A DNA stretch of 64,000 nucleotides from Marivirga lumbricoides (GTDB lineage: Bacteria > Bacteroidota > Bacteroidia > Cytophagales > Cyclobacteriaceae). How positions within the stretch are numbered: the first letter of the stretch is position 1; each line of letters opens with the position of its first letter. The position numbers and the translations under genes were made by a program. This document shows positions 18,247 through 27,232 of the stretch, in pieces. The stretch covers positions 62,001 to 126,000 of the forward strand of contig NZ_BMEC01000001.1 in NCBI RefSeq assembly GCF_014636295.1, written 5' to 3'. Under the pieces are notes generated by a model, which was not told where the DNA came from, made no database searches, and worked only from the letters and a program-made list of their open reading frames with translations.

Positions 18247-19079
18247 TAACAAATATTATGCACAACAATTCGCTAAATACACCCAAAGGTGCATTTATCT
18301 TATAATTTTACTAACCGACAACAAACTACTGTAAAAGCTCACAAACATTTACAATCACTTTCTGTAGGTTACTCTATTCAAAGAAATGAACATAACTCCT
18401 CTCCTCATCATATCCAAATCATTCATCGAAAAGCATAGTAAAATACCTACATGTAGGTAGTAGCTTTTACGGAATAATGATAGAATAATGAGTAAAGTGC
18501 AAAAACCACGGGGATTTTAAGATTAAAGAGGTTGAATGAAACAGCTTGATTCTGCCTTAATCTTCATCTTTCTCTTTTCCTCGGTAAATTTTCATATATC
18601 CGTTTAACTGCTCTGTAAGTAATATTTTAATTAAGGTGAGTGTCCCAGTAGACAGAAATATGCATAAAATTGTCAAATGTCATGTTTTCATTCTTCATAC
18701 TTTTTCCATTGATGAAAAAGTATACAATCCCGATAGCCATCGGGATTAGGTAAAATGATGCTACAACCCGCAAATACCATCGCTGGCCCGCCATTTTACC
18801 CTCCCACCCGCTTTTTCGCTTAAAGCGAAATTGGGGGAATTAGCTATTAATGGAAGTAAACGTTTATAGCTAGCTTTATTAACCCCATTTATCTAGTTTT
18901 TAACGATTTTTTAATGATTCTACCGCATTTATATATATTATAAATAATATGAGTGTCCCAGCGAGGTAAAAGAAAAAAGCTTTGTCCTGCCTTCATCTTT
19001 AAAGCAAAAACCTCGAATCCACCGAACCCGAGGTTTATATGATTCCCTAAAAATAGCATAGCTTAAAAGTATGCTACAC
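18247..19079. other. 833-bp intergenic region rich in palindromes and a 12-bp direct repeat
   Basis: No convincing gene. It holds GCACAACAA (18260-18268), a 12-bp direct repeat TGAGTGTCCCAG at 18637-18648 and 18950-18961, a 9-bp-stem palindrome AATCCCGAT-AGCC-ATCGGGATT (18726-18747) of a type common between Bacteroidota genes, and a second palindrome TTTCGCTT-A-AAGCGAAA (18814-18830). A terminator for the next gene is at 19008-19036. The palindromes lie between the direct repeats, so the 325-bp block may be a small non-autonomous element. Confidence 0.5.
19008..19036 (-). terminator. Rho-independent terminator
   Basis: AAACCTCG (19008-19015) and CGAGGTTT (19029-19036) form an 8-bp stem with a 13-nt loop, followed on the minus strand by TTTTTGCTTT. 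It lies downstream of the M20 amidohydrolase gene. Confidence 0.75.
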
Positions 19080-20378
19080 TTACTTCAACCTCTCAACAAT
19101 CATAGAAGAAAAGAATTGAGCCCCTGTTCTTATGCAGTTTTCATCCACCACAAAGTTGGGCGAATGAGGCATTGAAATAATTCCTTTCTGATAATCAGAA
19201 GCACCAATCAGGAAATATACTCCGGGAACCTCCTGTTGAAAGAAAGCGAAGTCATCGCTCCGACCGTCAGGGATCACTCCATATAAGGGAATAGCATGCT
19301 GTGGACCATAAATGGAAGAGATACTTTTGATCGTCTGATCAGCTAATTCCTCATCGTTTAAAACCAAATCCACTTCAAACAAAGTATTAATACCAGCAAA
19401 GCTTTTCGCATATTCTGAGGCTTTGATTTTTTCTTTGATTTCCATCACAATAGAGTTGATCTGATCTTTTTCACTGGTACATAGGTTTGCTTTTATAGAG
19501 AGTTGACCCTTCTTCTCCTCTACTCTAAAGTACTCAGTGGTAGTGATATAATCTTTAAAAATGGTGTTAGGATTACCCAAACCAATAGTAGGATCCATCA
19601 AACTTCTGTTATCCCAAAACTTGCTATCAGGAGCCACATTTTGTAAATCTTCCAGCAGCGATTTAACATAAGCAGTAAGCGCATCTTTCTCTATAATATT
19701 ATCAAATAAAATTTCCATTATTTTATAATCTGCATATAGGTTGTTGCCTCTGGTAGCAATAGTTCCTTCCGGCATGGGTGCTACGTGCAGTGCATAAATC
19801 TCATCCGGCTGAATCATTTCAAGTATACCATCATCCAACATAGCCCTGGCTCCTTTCCAATTTTCTTCAGATGGTTGAAACAGAAAATAAACAGTTCCGC
19901 TCAACTGATCTTTTAGGCTGGTAAGCACATTGGCAATTCCCAGGCCAATGGTGGTGTGTACATCGTGCCCACAGATATGTCTTACGCCTTCTATTTCAGA
20001 GTGATAAGCCACAGGGTCTTGTTGGTCAGATGGCATGGCATCCATATCTGCCCGCCAGGCTATCTTCTTCCCTTTTCTATTGGTTTCTAAAATGCCTACT
20101 ACGCCATATCCACCAATATTGGTGTGGACTTCCAGGCCCAGTGCTTTGAGGTATTCTGCAACCTTGCCTGAAGTCATTTTTTCTTCTCCTGATACTTCAG
20201 GGTACATATGGAAGTCTCTTCGGATTTTTACAAGGCTATCAAAAATCTGATTGGTACGCTGCTGTACTAATTGATGAATGGTAGAATCAGCCTTCTGCCC
20301 GGCTACCAGTAATTGAGAGGAAAGGAATAAGAATACTACGCTGAATACTACCCGGATAAATTTGCTTTTTGAAATCAT
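19080..20378 (-). CDS. Exported M20D-family amidohydrolase (N-acyl-amino-acid deacylase type)
   Basis: 432 aa from the ATG at 20378, where a signal peptide begins (MISKSKFIRV...LLVAG); the longer frame begins with GTG. M20D/hippurate-hydrolase signatures are Cys136-Gly-His138-Asp-Val-His141 (metal ligands), Glu171/Glu172 in PSEENWKGA, an AWRADMDAMP stretch, and a late His in SMPHSPNFVVDE. The family removes acyl groups from amino acids or related amides using two metal ions. An N-terminal export signal on this usually cytosolic fold occurs in Bacteroidota. The Crp-like regulator 79 bp upstream on the same strand may control it. Confidence 0.88.
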   Translation of the reverse strand: MISKSKFIRVVFSVVFLFLSSQLLVAGQKADSTIHQLVQQRTNQIFDSLVKIRRDFHMYPEVSGEEKMTSGKVAEYLKALGLEVHTNIGGYGVVGILETNRKGKKIAWRADMDAMPSDQQDPVAYHSEIEGVRHICGHDVHTTIGLGIANVLTSLKDQLSGTVYFLFQPSEENWKGARAMLDDGILEMIQPDEIYALHVAPMPEGTIATRGNNLYADYKIMEILFDNIIEKDALTAYVKSLLEDLQNVAPDSKFWDNRSLMDPTIGLGNPNTIFKDYITTTEYFRVEEKKGQLSIKANLCTSEKDQINSIVMEIKEKIKASEYAKSFAGINTLFEVDLVLNDEELADQTIKSISSIYGPQHAIPLYGVIPDGRSDDFAFFQQEVPGVYFLIGASDYQKGIISMPHSPNFVVDENCIRTGAQFFSSMIVERLK

Positions 20379-20456
20379 GTTTACACTATTTGTTGGTTCA
20401 TATTGTAAAGATGAGGTGATACTTGCTGCTTTACCTGACACATATGTGACAAAAAA

Positions 20457-21050
20457 CTATTGCTTTGCCATTTTACTCCTGATTCTGCTGAGTGATTGAC
20501 GCTCAATGCCTAAATAAGTACATAAATGCGAAAGACTTACCCTGTTGATAAGGTCAGGATTTTCATCAAGGAACCTTAAATACCTTTCTTCAGCACTTTC
20601 AAATAGGAAGCTTTCCACCCTGTCTGTTTGAATGGTTAACACTTTTTCAGCTATTAGCCGGCCATATTTTTCATTGTTCTTAAATTTTTGGTAACCTTTC
20701 TGAATATCCTGATAGGATAAGTGAATGATTACTGAGGGTTCCAGGCACTCCATAAAGTATTTGGTAGGCTTCTGCCTGATGAAGGCAGGGTAATCTGTTG
20801 CGTACTCATTCTCCTTTACAAAACCTGTAGTGATTTTATTACCTTTTTCATTGATGTAGTACCTTCTCAATAGTCCTTCACACACATAACCCATATGGGT
20901 TTGGATTTCTCCACTCTTAAAAAAGCACTCTTTTTTGCTGTAGGCCTTAATGCTGAGTTGTGAGCTTATAATGGCCAACTCTTCAGCGGTAGCATGAGAG
21001 AACAATTGGAGGTAGGAATCAAAATAGTGTTGATAATCTTTTTCTTTCAA
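20457..21050 (-). CDS. Crp/Fnr-family transcriptional regulator
   Basis: 197 aa. An N-terminal cyclic-nucleotide-binding-like beta roll covers about 20-120, and a C-terminal recognition helix segment LSHLCTYLGIERQSLSRIRSKM ends the protein. It lacks the full cAMP-binding signature, as do most Bacteroidota members, so the effector is unknown. The start is TTG at 21050: there is no in-frame ATG after the upstream TAA, and a clear AGGAG precedes the TTG by 2 nt, which is unusual in this phylum. Located upstream of the M20 amidohydrolase gene. Confidence 0.88.
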   Translation of the reverse strand: MKEKDYQHYFDSYLQLFSHATAEELAIISSQLSIKAYSKKECFFKSGEIQTHMGYVCEGLLRRYYINEKGNKITTGFVKENEYATDYPAFIRQKPTKYFMECLEPSVIIHLSYQDIQKGYQKFKNNEKYGRLIAEKVLTIQTDRVESFLFESAEERYLRFLDENPDLINRVSLSHLCTYLGIERQSLSRIRSKMAKQ

Positions 21051-21158
21051 GGCTCCTTGTTTCTGATTTACATTGGGTTAAGCTTCTAAAATAATAATTT
21101 TCAAAATGCTATCCTAAATTTCAGAAGTACAAGAAACCATATGTGACATATTAAAATA

Positions 21159-22034
21159 TCAATCCCGCAAATATTCTAAAGTATTCACCATCTCAAACTT
21201 AGGGCTTCTTTCAATAAATTCTCTTAAAAATGCGGTGTGTGCAGAGCCCATCAAAATGAAAACCCTATCTTCTTTACTCATTTTGATTCTGTTGAGATTG
21301 GAGAAAATCCGCATATTCCGATTGTAAAAAATAGCGGCATTTTCTGCTCCCTGAAATTCATCTCCTATTCCCACATAAAGTAATTTATCTGCATTGCTGA
21401 TAATGGAATTATCAAGGTACCTGGGGTCGTTCATTAACCTGAATTTTTCCGGCAAAGGCAAATCATCGAAATGTTTTTCTTTTTCTGCCAACTCAGGATA
21501 ATCTTTAAACGGATGATTCGTCAGTTCAAGGTATGTTTCCGGGTCTATGGAGTTCTCTAAATCAGGACTATTCTCGATAAAATCTCCTACACTATAATTA
21601 TAGCCCATATGATTATCAATACCATAAATAGAATCTATTCCATTCAAACGAGCCACTTCAAAAGCAAGCATGCTCGTTTCCCCGAGCTCAGTAATTAAAG
21701 TGGCGGGGTTTTTCAAAAATTCCCGGTATAAAGTATTAAGTGCTACATGTTTTTCAGGAACAGACTCAACACAAACAATAGTAGGTTTAAACCTGGCCAT
21801 CATTTCAGCAATCTGCCTCACCTCTTTTTGGGCTGACTCACTTTTTTCATCAAATTCAGTGGTATGTGCATCTGAGGAATAACCAAAATGGAAAGTACCT
21901 ACATTCAGAACTTTTATTTTGGAGGACGCTGAGTTTACTGCCTCAGAATGTTGATGCTGTTTGTCGCTACTGCCACAACTAAAGATTAGGAGCATTAAAA
22001 ATAATGCTGATGCTGTTTTTATTTTTAATAACAT
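21159..22034 (-). CDS. DUF5694-type lipoprotein (TraB/erythromycin-esterase-like fold)
   Basis: 291 aa from the Met at 22034, placed so that the lipobox LLIFSCG starts the mature protein; the longer frame to 22244 has no sensible N-terminus. The family signatures are VLNVGTFHFGY near residue 40, CVESVPEKH, GIDNHMGYNY and a C-terminal FILMGSAHTAFLREF. Conserved Glu and His residues in these segments resemble the TraB/Tiki-like metallopeptidase superfamily, but no member of DUF5694 has a function I know of. It sits alone between a Crp regulator and a PLP-enzyme gene. Confidence 0.8.
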   Translation of the reverse strand: MLLKIKTASALFLMLLIFSCGSSDKQHQHSEAVNSASSKIKVLNVGTFHFGYSSDAHTTEFDEKSESAQKEVRQIAEMMARFKPTIVCVESVPEKHVALNTLYREFLKNPATLITELGETSMLAFEVARLNGIDSIYGIDNHMGYNYSVGDFIENSPDLENSIDPETYLELTNHPFKDYPELAEKEKHFDDLPLPEKFRLMNDPRYLDNSIISNADKLLYVGIGDEFQGAENAAIFYNRNMRIFSNLNRIKMSKEDRVFILMGSAHTAFLREFIERSPKFEMVNTLEYLRD

Positions 22035-22281
22035 ACTTTGAAATACATAAAATGGTGTGAGTCGAGCTATATGTAATTTTTTTATATCACCCTCCTTTTG
22101 ACTGCCTGAATATATCAATTTATTTTTTGATAGTAAGCAGGGTCGAGCAAAATCCCTGTGATTTATTCTAGCATTTCCTTCCCGAAAAGAAGCAGCACTT
22201 AGTATGAAATAAAATAAGCAAATGAGGGAAGTTAATTCCCTCATTATAAGCTTTAGGTCTTCCTGATTTCTCCTTGGCTAT

Positions 22282-24126
22282 TTAAAGCTGCTCAACAAAC
22301 TCGGAAAACACTTTTTTATGCAGTTCGAGGTCTAAATCAGGAGAAACTGAAACCCTTGCAATATAATCTTTGTCAGCCTCCTTGGTAGTACCTTGAGTGG
22401 AAGTGGCCGGAATAGTCCAGTAGCATCCTTTCAATTGACCGTAACTCACACAGTATTTACTTTCATTAGGGATTTTGCTGATCATCATGTCAATCAGTTT
22501 TTGGTTAAGCGCTCGTTTATAAGCTTCCCTCTCTTCGGCAGTATTGCCTTTGGTAGGAAGATCTAATGAAAACACGGACGGCATAAATCCCTGATCGGCT
22601 AAGTCTTCCGAAACAAAATTGATTTTTGCTGTGGGCAGCTCCTCTTTGATAAAACTGACAAACTCCCGTGTGTTTTTATAGGCCTCCTCAATCCTTTGGT
22701 TCATTGAAGGCAGCTGTTCAGCCAATATTTCTATCTGAAGCTTAGTTGCTTCATTGTCGCAAAGCTTAAGGTGCTTTTCAATTTTCCCCATTAAAGCTTC
22801 GGCTTTTTGATTAGCCACACAATAGCCAGCAGTACATTTACCTCCACTAGGAAATTTTGACCCACTCACATAAGAGATGGTTCTGGTTTCCGATAAAATC
22901 CCTTCCTCACTTAAAAATTGTACATTAGGGCAGAAAGTTTGATCCAGGATAAATACAGGGTCTATCGCTTTTCCCCCATTGGCTGTTTTACGCACCTTCC
23001 CTAATGCTTCTTTCAGCTTTTGAAGATCCGGCACCTCCACTCTGGGGTTGGTAGGGATTTCAGCAATAATGTAGGGTACCGCATCTTCAGTCGCAATCTT
23101 TGCCAAAACTGTAGCTATACTTTGCACCATATCATTGTCGCCATCTACCAATAGATCTACTATTTCAACATTAGGAAGACAAGCTGCCACCCTTCTGGCC
23201 TGGTCGTTTGTACCTCCGTAGCAATTGGGAGGTACAATAATTTTAATGGCCTTTCCCTGATGTTCCACTTGAGCAGCATCAATCAGCCCCATCATAATAG
23301 CATATTGAATAGAAAGACCGGACGAACCCAGCAGTGCTTCAGTACTTGTGCCTGTAATTTCCTTAATTTCCTCCACTACTTTGGCATGGCTGTTTTCAGT
23401 AGCACTTTTAGGCTGCTCTGAGTAAGACTCGCCAAGTAGTTGCTTTAAAGCAGTAAAGCTATCAGCTGGCGTCATCGCTATAGACTCCCTCCTTCTTACA
23501 TGCTGAATTTCAGAGATATAACTTTCATTTTTACTACCATTGATAGTTAATACACTTCCCAACTGCGCATTTACAGTAAGATAAAAATCAATGTTTGGAT
23601 TAAGTGCTTCATCAGCCATAAAACCCTGCTGTGAAATGAAAATCGTACTACCATCAAACTCTGAAACCTCTTCTGCATGCTGAACCTGCTTTAGCTCAAA
23701 CTGATACCCATACACTTGCTTTAAAGCGTTAGCATCAAAAAAAGCTGGTAATTCTCCAACATAGCTGATTTGAGTACTTTTCTTTTCAAATAAATTCTTC
23801 CTTAACACAGCTAAAACAGGCATGGATCTGGATGAAAAGCTGATTACCTGTGCAGGATCTATCCCCTTCAGCTTAGCTATAGTCCATTCCAATACGGAAG
23901 ATAAGGGATGCCCTAAGCGGATGTAATCATAGGCAGTAGGTAAATTGCCAAGGACAGATGTTTCAGCATTCCCCTCTTCATACAAATTTTCAAATTGCTC
24001 TAGAAACTCACTTTTAGCCAGTTTTTCATGGTAAATATCCAGGCGATGGGTGGTGAGTTTTACCCAATCAGTTGGTACATTTTCTACTACTTTTCTACTA
24101 TAATTAAGCACTTTTTCTTCTTGCAT
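22282..24126 (-). CDS. PLP-dependent Cys/Met-metabolism-type enzyme
   Basis: 614 aa from the ATG at 24126 (a GTG three codons earlier is possible). The C-terminal 350 residues carry transsulfuration-type fold-type-I PLP features: CYGGTND, EIPTNPRVEVPDL, a DQTFCPN Asp that would pair with the pyridine nitrogen, and a probable Schiff-base Lys in SYVSGSKFPSGG. It is about 200 residues longer than typical cystathionine gamma-synthase/beta-lyase, with an extra N-terminal domain. A cysteine/methionine or related amino-acid lyase is likely; the exact reaction is not readable. It appears monocistronic. Confidence 0.75.
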   Translation of the reverse strand: MQEEKVLNYSRKVVENVPTDWVKLTTHRLDIYHEKLAKSEFLEQFENLYEEGNAETSVLGNLPTAYDYIRLGHPLSSVLEWTIAKLKGIDPAQVISFSSRSMPVLAVLRKNLFEKKSTQISYVGELPAFFDANALKQVYGYQFELKQVQHAEEVSEFDGSTIFISQQGFMADEALNPNIDFYLTVNAQLGSVLTINGSKNESYISEIQHVRRRESIAMTPADSFTALKQLLGESYSEQPKSATENSHAKVVEEIKEITGTSTEALLGSSGLSIQYAIMMGLIDAAQVEHQGKAIKIIVPPNCYGGTNDQARRVAACLPNVEIVDLLVDGDNDMVQSIATVLAKIATEDAVPYIIAEIPTNPRVEVPDLQKLKEALGKVRKTANGGKAIDPVFILDQTFCPNVQFLSEEGILSETRTISYVSGSKFPSGGKCTAGYCVANQKAEALMGKIEKHLKLCDNEATKLQIEILAEQLPSMNQRIEEAYKNTREFVSFIKEELPTAKINFVSEDLADQGFMPSVFSLDLPTKGNTAEEREAYKRALNQKLIDMMISKIPNESKYCVSYGQLKGCYWTIPATSTQGTTKEADKDYIARVSVSPDLDLELHKKVFSEFVEQL

Positions 24127-24373
24127 ATTTTTCACTTTTCTATCGGGCCGGCAATATAGATTAATTAGATTTATTGTGTAAATGTAACGGAGCTTTTGTG
24201 GCCTTGTTCGGAAGGTAGAAAAGTATGAGTGAAGGTTGAGGAATAGGGATTTTTAAGTGTGTTTTAGAAGCCCCAATTTGTGCATTTCATACAAGGAAGT
24301 TGGCCTATAACTTAGCTTAAGACCACGTAATCTTTCAACCTTATGGTGAGATAGATAGTATTATGACACTATC

Positions 24374-24862
24374 TTATATCTTACTTTTACTTCTTATAAA
24401 GATCATCGCAATGGCTGTAGTTAAAACGCCCATCACCAGTGCTCCCACGGCACTTTGAATGGCATAACTTTTATAATTAAAATTAGCTGCAGCCTCCTCC
24501 CTTGTTTCAAAGTAGCCCATTTCCACAGAGTGCTTAATTACATTAGGGAAATAATCCGGGGTAATGATGTATGTAGTTATCCATTGCGACAAGGGGCTTA
24601 GCAATGCAATAAATAAAGATAAGAGTAAGCCGGCTATAAACCCTTCTTTATAGCTCATTTGCCCATCATAAAAATTTTTCTTCTTGTCCTTGAGGGCTAA
24701 TACCATCATAATAATGGCAGGGATAGCAAAAAGATTAGTCAAATAGATATGGTAATCAAGATATTGATCGTGCAAACCCACCAATTTTTCGAGCAGCATC
24801 CAGAGTAGTGTAACTACTGTAAAAATAATGGCCCATTTAATTTCTATAGTTACGTTTTTCAT
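24374..24862 (-). CDS. DUF4199 membrane protein
   Basis: 162 aa from the ATG at 24862; the longer frame to 24892 has a polybasic prefix. Four transmembrane helices (about 8-25, 36-55, 70-92, 128-152) and an acidic EMGYFETREEAAANF segment between the third and fourth are typical of the Bacteroidota-specific DUF4199 family of unknown function. It is the last gene of the run that starts with the ArsR regulator, 127 bp after DUF4180. Confidence 0.85.
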   Translation of the reverse strand: MKNVTIEIKWAIIFTVVTLLWMLLEKLVGLHDQYLDYHIYLTNLFAIPAIIMMVLALKDKKKNFYDGQMSYKEGFIAGLLLSLFIALLSPLSQWITTYIITPDYFPNVIKHSVEMGYFETREEAAANFNYKSYAIQSAVGALVMGVLTTAIAMIFIRSKSKI

Positions 24863-24989
24863 TGTTGTATTTTTTAGCTTTTTCTTTGTCAAAAATCGTG
24901 ATTAATTTACGCAATTGAAAAATTCGCTGCAAGCTTTAGAAGTGGTTTTATTCTACTGATTGTTAAGGCAAATCATTATCTGTAGATGA

Positions 24990-25352
24990 TCATTTAGTAG
25001 ACAAAATTTTTAATGCTTCAGCTTGAGAAGCAACAAAGTTTACATGTCTGCTATTATTGCTTTCATATATAAATGCCTTCAAACTCTTGCTATGGTATTT
25101 GGAAAAATCACCTACAATAATCAGATATACACGATAATTAGTAAATTTTTGCAGAATTTCTCCTGCAAGACCACTTTTGAGATCAAAAAATTCAGGTGCA
25201 ATATTTTTTTCATAGATGACAACTCGGTTAAAGCCTCCATAAAATAAATTACCTACTAAATCAGCACCATCATCGATAGTATTAATAATCAAATTATTTG
25301 AAATCAATTCAGCAATTTCAATATCATTTATTTGATGGTTTACAATTTCCAT
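24990..25352 (-). CDS. DUF4180 domain protein
   Basis: 120 aa, full length for the family. Signatures are DGADLVGNLFYGGF near residue 30, APEFFDLKSGLAGEILQKF and the YRVYLIIVGDF strand. DUF4180 proteins are small cytoplasmic alpha/beta proteins of unknown role, often next to ArsR or SRPBCC genes. It begins 7 bp after the broken DUF1801 gene and so remains in the operon. Confidence 0.88.
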   Translation of the reverse strand: MEIVNHQINDIEIAELISNNLIINTIDDGADLVGNLFYGGFNRVVIYEKNIAPEFFDLKSGLAGEILQKFTNYRVYLIIVGDFSKYHSKSLKAFIYESNNSRHVNFVASQAEALKILSTK

Positions 25353-25359
25353 ATATTGC

Positions 25360-25718
25360 TTATAATGAATGGTTATTTAGACTAGCTTGCTCACCAATGA
25401 GCTTAACAATTTCGGCCTTAGAAACTTCCCTGATCAAATTGAATCTGTATTGTCTTCTTACCTGTTTTGTAGCCTTTTTGCTTTAGTATCTTCCTGTCTT
25501 CCTCTATTAAGGCAATCAATACCAAAACTAATATGATACTTATCCAGGGAAAAACCTACAAGAATTCCATTATATTTGTATAGAGGAACATTCCAGCTAA
25601 TTGCACCTTCCACCTCTACCACAGTGGCTTCTATTGATGGTTTTAGTTTGCTCATAATAACAGTACCAGATTCCAGAGCATTATTAACATATTCCTCAAT
25701 TGTAGATACCTTCTTCAT
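25360..25718 (-). pseudogene. Broken DUF1801 (YdhG-like) gene with two frameshifts
   Basis: The first frame encodes residues 1-68 of a DUF1801 protein (through KYHISFGID) and then terminates after about 86 codons (stop at 25458). The family's conserved continuation appears in the next frame as EEDRKILKQKGYKTGKKTIQ, and its last part, SKAEIVKLIGEQAS, in the third frame, ending at 25360. Removing one base near 25504-25508 and one from the CCC at 25428-25430 restores a full-length 118-residue protein. Either a recent pseudogene or two sequencing errors; the second site is a short homopolymer. Flanked by DoxX and DUF4180. Confidence 0.75.
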
Positions 25719-25723
25719 AGACT

Positions 25724-26116
25724 TTAATCCAAATAGCTATTGGTAGCAACCAGTTTTCTGTTCTTGGGCCTGGTGTACCATGAAATGGCCGTAAGTACCA
25801 AAAGTAATAGCGCTGGTAGTACATCGGTAATTGCATCTTGAGATATTAAATGTGAAGCAATAGCGCCTAACATCATAAAAAAGAAGCCAGCATAAGCCCA
25901 CTCTTTCAAGACAGGAAATTTAGGTATAAGTATGGCGAGTACTCCTAATAACTTCGCTGTTCCTAATATTAAAAGCAGATATTCCGGATAGCCCAGCTGG
26001 TGAAATGCCTCTACTTCTTCAGGCATCTTAATAAGTTGAACGATTCCCGTAGATACCATACCCAGGGCTAACCATATAGTAGCTACCCAATATGTAATTT
26101 TTTTCGTTTTAGACAT
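25724..26116 (-). CDS. DoxX-like family membrane protein
   Basis: 130 aa with four transmembrane helices and the DoxX-type GTAKLLGVLAILIPKFPVLKEWAYAGFFFMM stretch. This short form is common beside SRPBCC/ArsR genes in Bacteroidota. Its biochemical role is unknown. It begins 6 bp after the SRPBCC gene stop, so it is co-transcribed. Confidence 0.88.
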   Translation of the reverse strand: MSKTKKITYWVATIWLALGMVSTGIVQLIKMPEEVEAFHQLGYPEYLLLILGTAKLLGVLAILIPKFPVLKEWAYAGFFFMMLGAIASHLISQDAITDVLPALLLLVLTAISWYTRPKNRKLVATNSYLD

Positions 26117-26122
26117 AGTTAT

Positions 26123-26590
26123 TCAGTTTAGTTGTATCATTACTTTTTGAAGTTGGTTATGCGCCATATTTATCCCTGAAGCAAAAGGCATTTTAAGAAG
26201 ATTGTCTCGATCAGCAACAGACTTGAATATAATTTGCATAGTTAGTTTACTTTGCTCTTCGCCTTCCTGTGTAAAACTTAAATATTCCAGCTGTACCGGA
26301 AATCCCGTATTTTCCATCTCGAAAGTTCTTGTAATTTGCTCATTAGGTATATACTCATGGATTACTCCATTTGCACGAAAAAGTATGTTTCCACTTGCAT
26401 CTTTAGTTTCAAATTGATAACTCCCATGAGCCTTATTTTCCATTTTTAGCACTTTGTTGCCCATCCACTGTTCTATCAGGTCAGCAGTTGTATACGCCTT
26501 AAAGACTAATTCCACAGGTAAATCAAACATTCTTGTAATTATTATTTCCTGTTTACCTTCTTCAGCTGCCACTTTAGTTTTCTGTTCCAT
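26123..26590 (-). CDS. SRPBCC (AHSA1-like) family protein
   Basis: 155 aa single-domain START/AHSA1-like protein: [27 protein letters not shown] at the N-terminus and a C-terminal helix that closes a hydrophobic cavity. These small cytoplasmic proteins bind hydrophobic ligands or act as Aha1-like chaperone partners; which applies is unknown. It overlaps the ArsR gene by 17 bp, the usual translationally coupled ArsR-SRPBCC pair. Confidence 0.9.
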   Translation of the reverse strand: MEQKTKVAAEEGKQEIIITRMFDLPVELVFKAYTTADLIEQWMGNKVLKMENKAHGSYQFETKDASGNILFRANGVIHEYIPNEQITRTFEMENTGFPVQLEYLSFTQEGEEQSKLTMQIIFKSVADRDNLLKMPFASGINMAHNQLQKVMIQLN

Positions 26591-26918
26591 AAGTTTTTTT
26601 ATTAGATTGTTGTTTCTTCATAAGTGCTTCCAGTTTATTGAATCGATCATCCCACATCTGGCGGAAAGGTTCAATAAAGTCAGCTATTACCTTCATCCCC
26701 TCCGGATTTAACTTATAATAAATCTCCCTTCCCTTCTTAGTCTGCTCAAGTATTTCACATTCTGTAAGAATTTGGATATGCTTCGAAATAGTTTGCCGGG
26801 ATGAATCGAAATTTTCAGCTATAGCAGAAGGCGTGATGGCACTTGCCGCTACCAAAGTAATAATTGCCCGCCTTGTAGGATCGGCTATGGCTTGAAATAC
26901 ATCTCTTCTTAATTTCAT
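26574..26918 (-). CDS. ArsR-family winged-helix regulator
   Basis: 114 aa from the Met at 26918 ([19 protein letters not shown]). The longer frame to 26966 reads through the promoter and operator described here and is rejected. It has a winged helix (residues 10-90, including [20 protein letters not shown]) and the non-metal-sensing pattern of the ArsR/SRPBCC pair subfamily (no CxxC or metal cysteines). It probably represses its own operon (SRPBCC, DoxX, DUF1801 remnant, DUF4180, DUF4199); the inducer is unknown. Confidence 0.9.
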   Translation of the reverse strand: MKLRRDVFQAIADPTRRAIITLVAASAITPSAIAENFDSSRQTISKHIQILTECEILEQTKKGREIYYKLNPEGMKVIADFIEPFRQMWDDRFNKLEALMKKQQSNKKTYGTEN

Positions 26919-26920
26919 TA

Positions 26921-26963
26921 CGCAGTCATTTGACAGCAAATATAATGCAACTAAATGACTGCG
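26921..26963 (-). promoter_or_regulatory. ArsR operon promoter flanked by an 11-bp inverted-repeat operator
   Basis: CGCAGTCATTT (26921-26931) and AAATGACTGCG (26953-26963) are perfect inverted arms separated by 21 bp. Between them, on the minus strand, is TATATTTG (26937-26944), a perfect Bacteroidota -7 box. The arms are centred about 32 bp apart, roughly three helical turns. The start codon at 26918 is 3 bp beyond. No clear -33 box is visible. Confidence 0.7.
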
Positions 26964-27003
26964 CATTTTTTTTTCTGGAATTATTTTTTATCTACTATAT
27001 AAC

Positions 27004-27185
27004 AAGATTCTATCTTCTCAACTAATGCCATTTCTATGTTGCTCCAAAACACCCCTATAATCCCCTCAAGGGGATAGCCTCACAGATGTAAGTAAGCAAA
27101 AAACTAATCAGCTTTAGCCCTATTTTCTAATATAGCAAAAGTCCTGTTATCTCATTTGAAGTTCAGTTCCAATAACTGCGATGAC
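27004..27185 (-). repeat. Intergenic repeat family A, copy 2
   Basis: Core 27004-27092 matches copy 1 (3101-3190) and the distal box ACTGCGATGAC is at 27175-27185. This copy contains a perfect hairpin ATCCCCTCAAGGGGAT (plus strand, 27060-27075) where copy 1 has a weaker stem. It begins about 48 bp past the stop of the LAS peptidase gene on the minus strand. It is not open in the frame that is open in copy 1. Confidence 0.6.
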
Positions 27186-27232
27186 TTGATGCTTACAAAT
27201 CACCATTACAGTATAAGGATTGTTCAAATTAA

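Noticed and set aside
19008-19036. tRNA-like arm (CCTCGAATCC ... CCGAGG)
   Set aside because: No acceptor, anticodon or D arm around it; the hairpin with a T run is a terminator for the adjacent gene.
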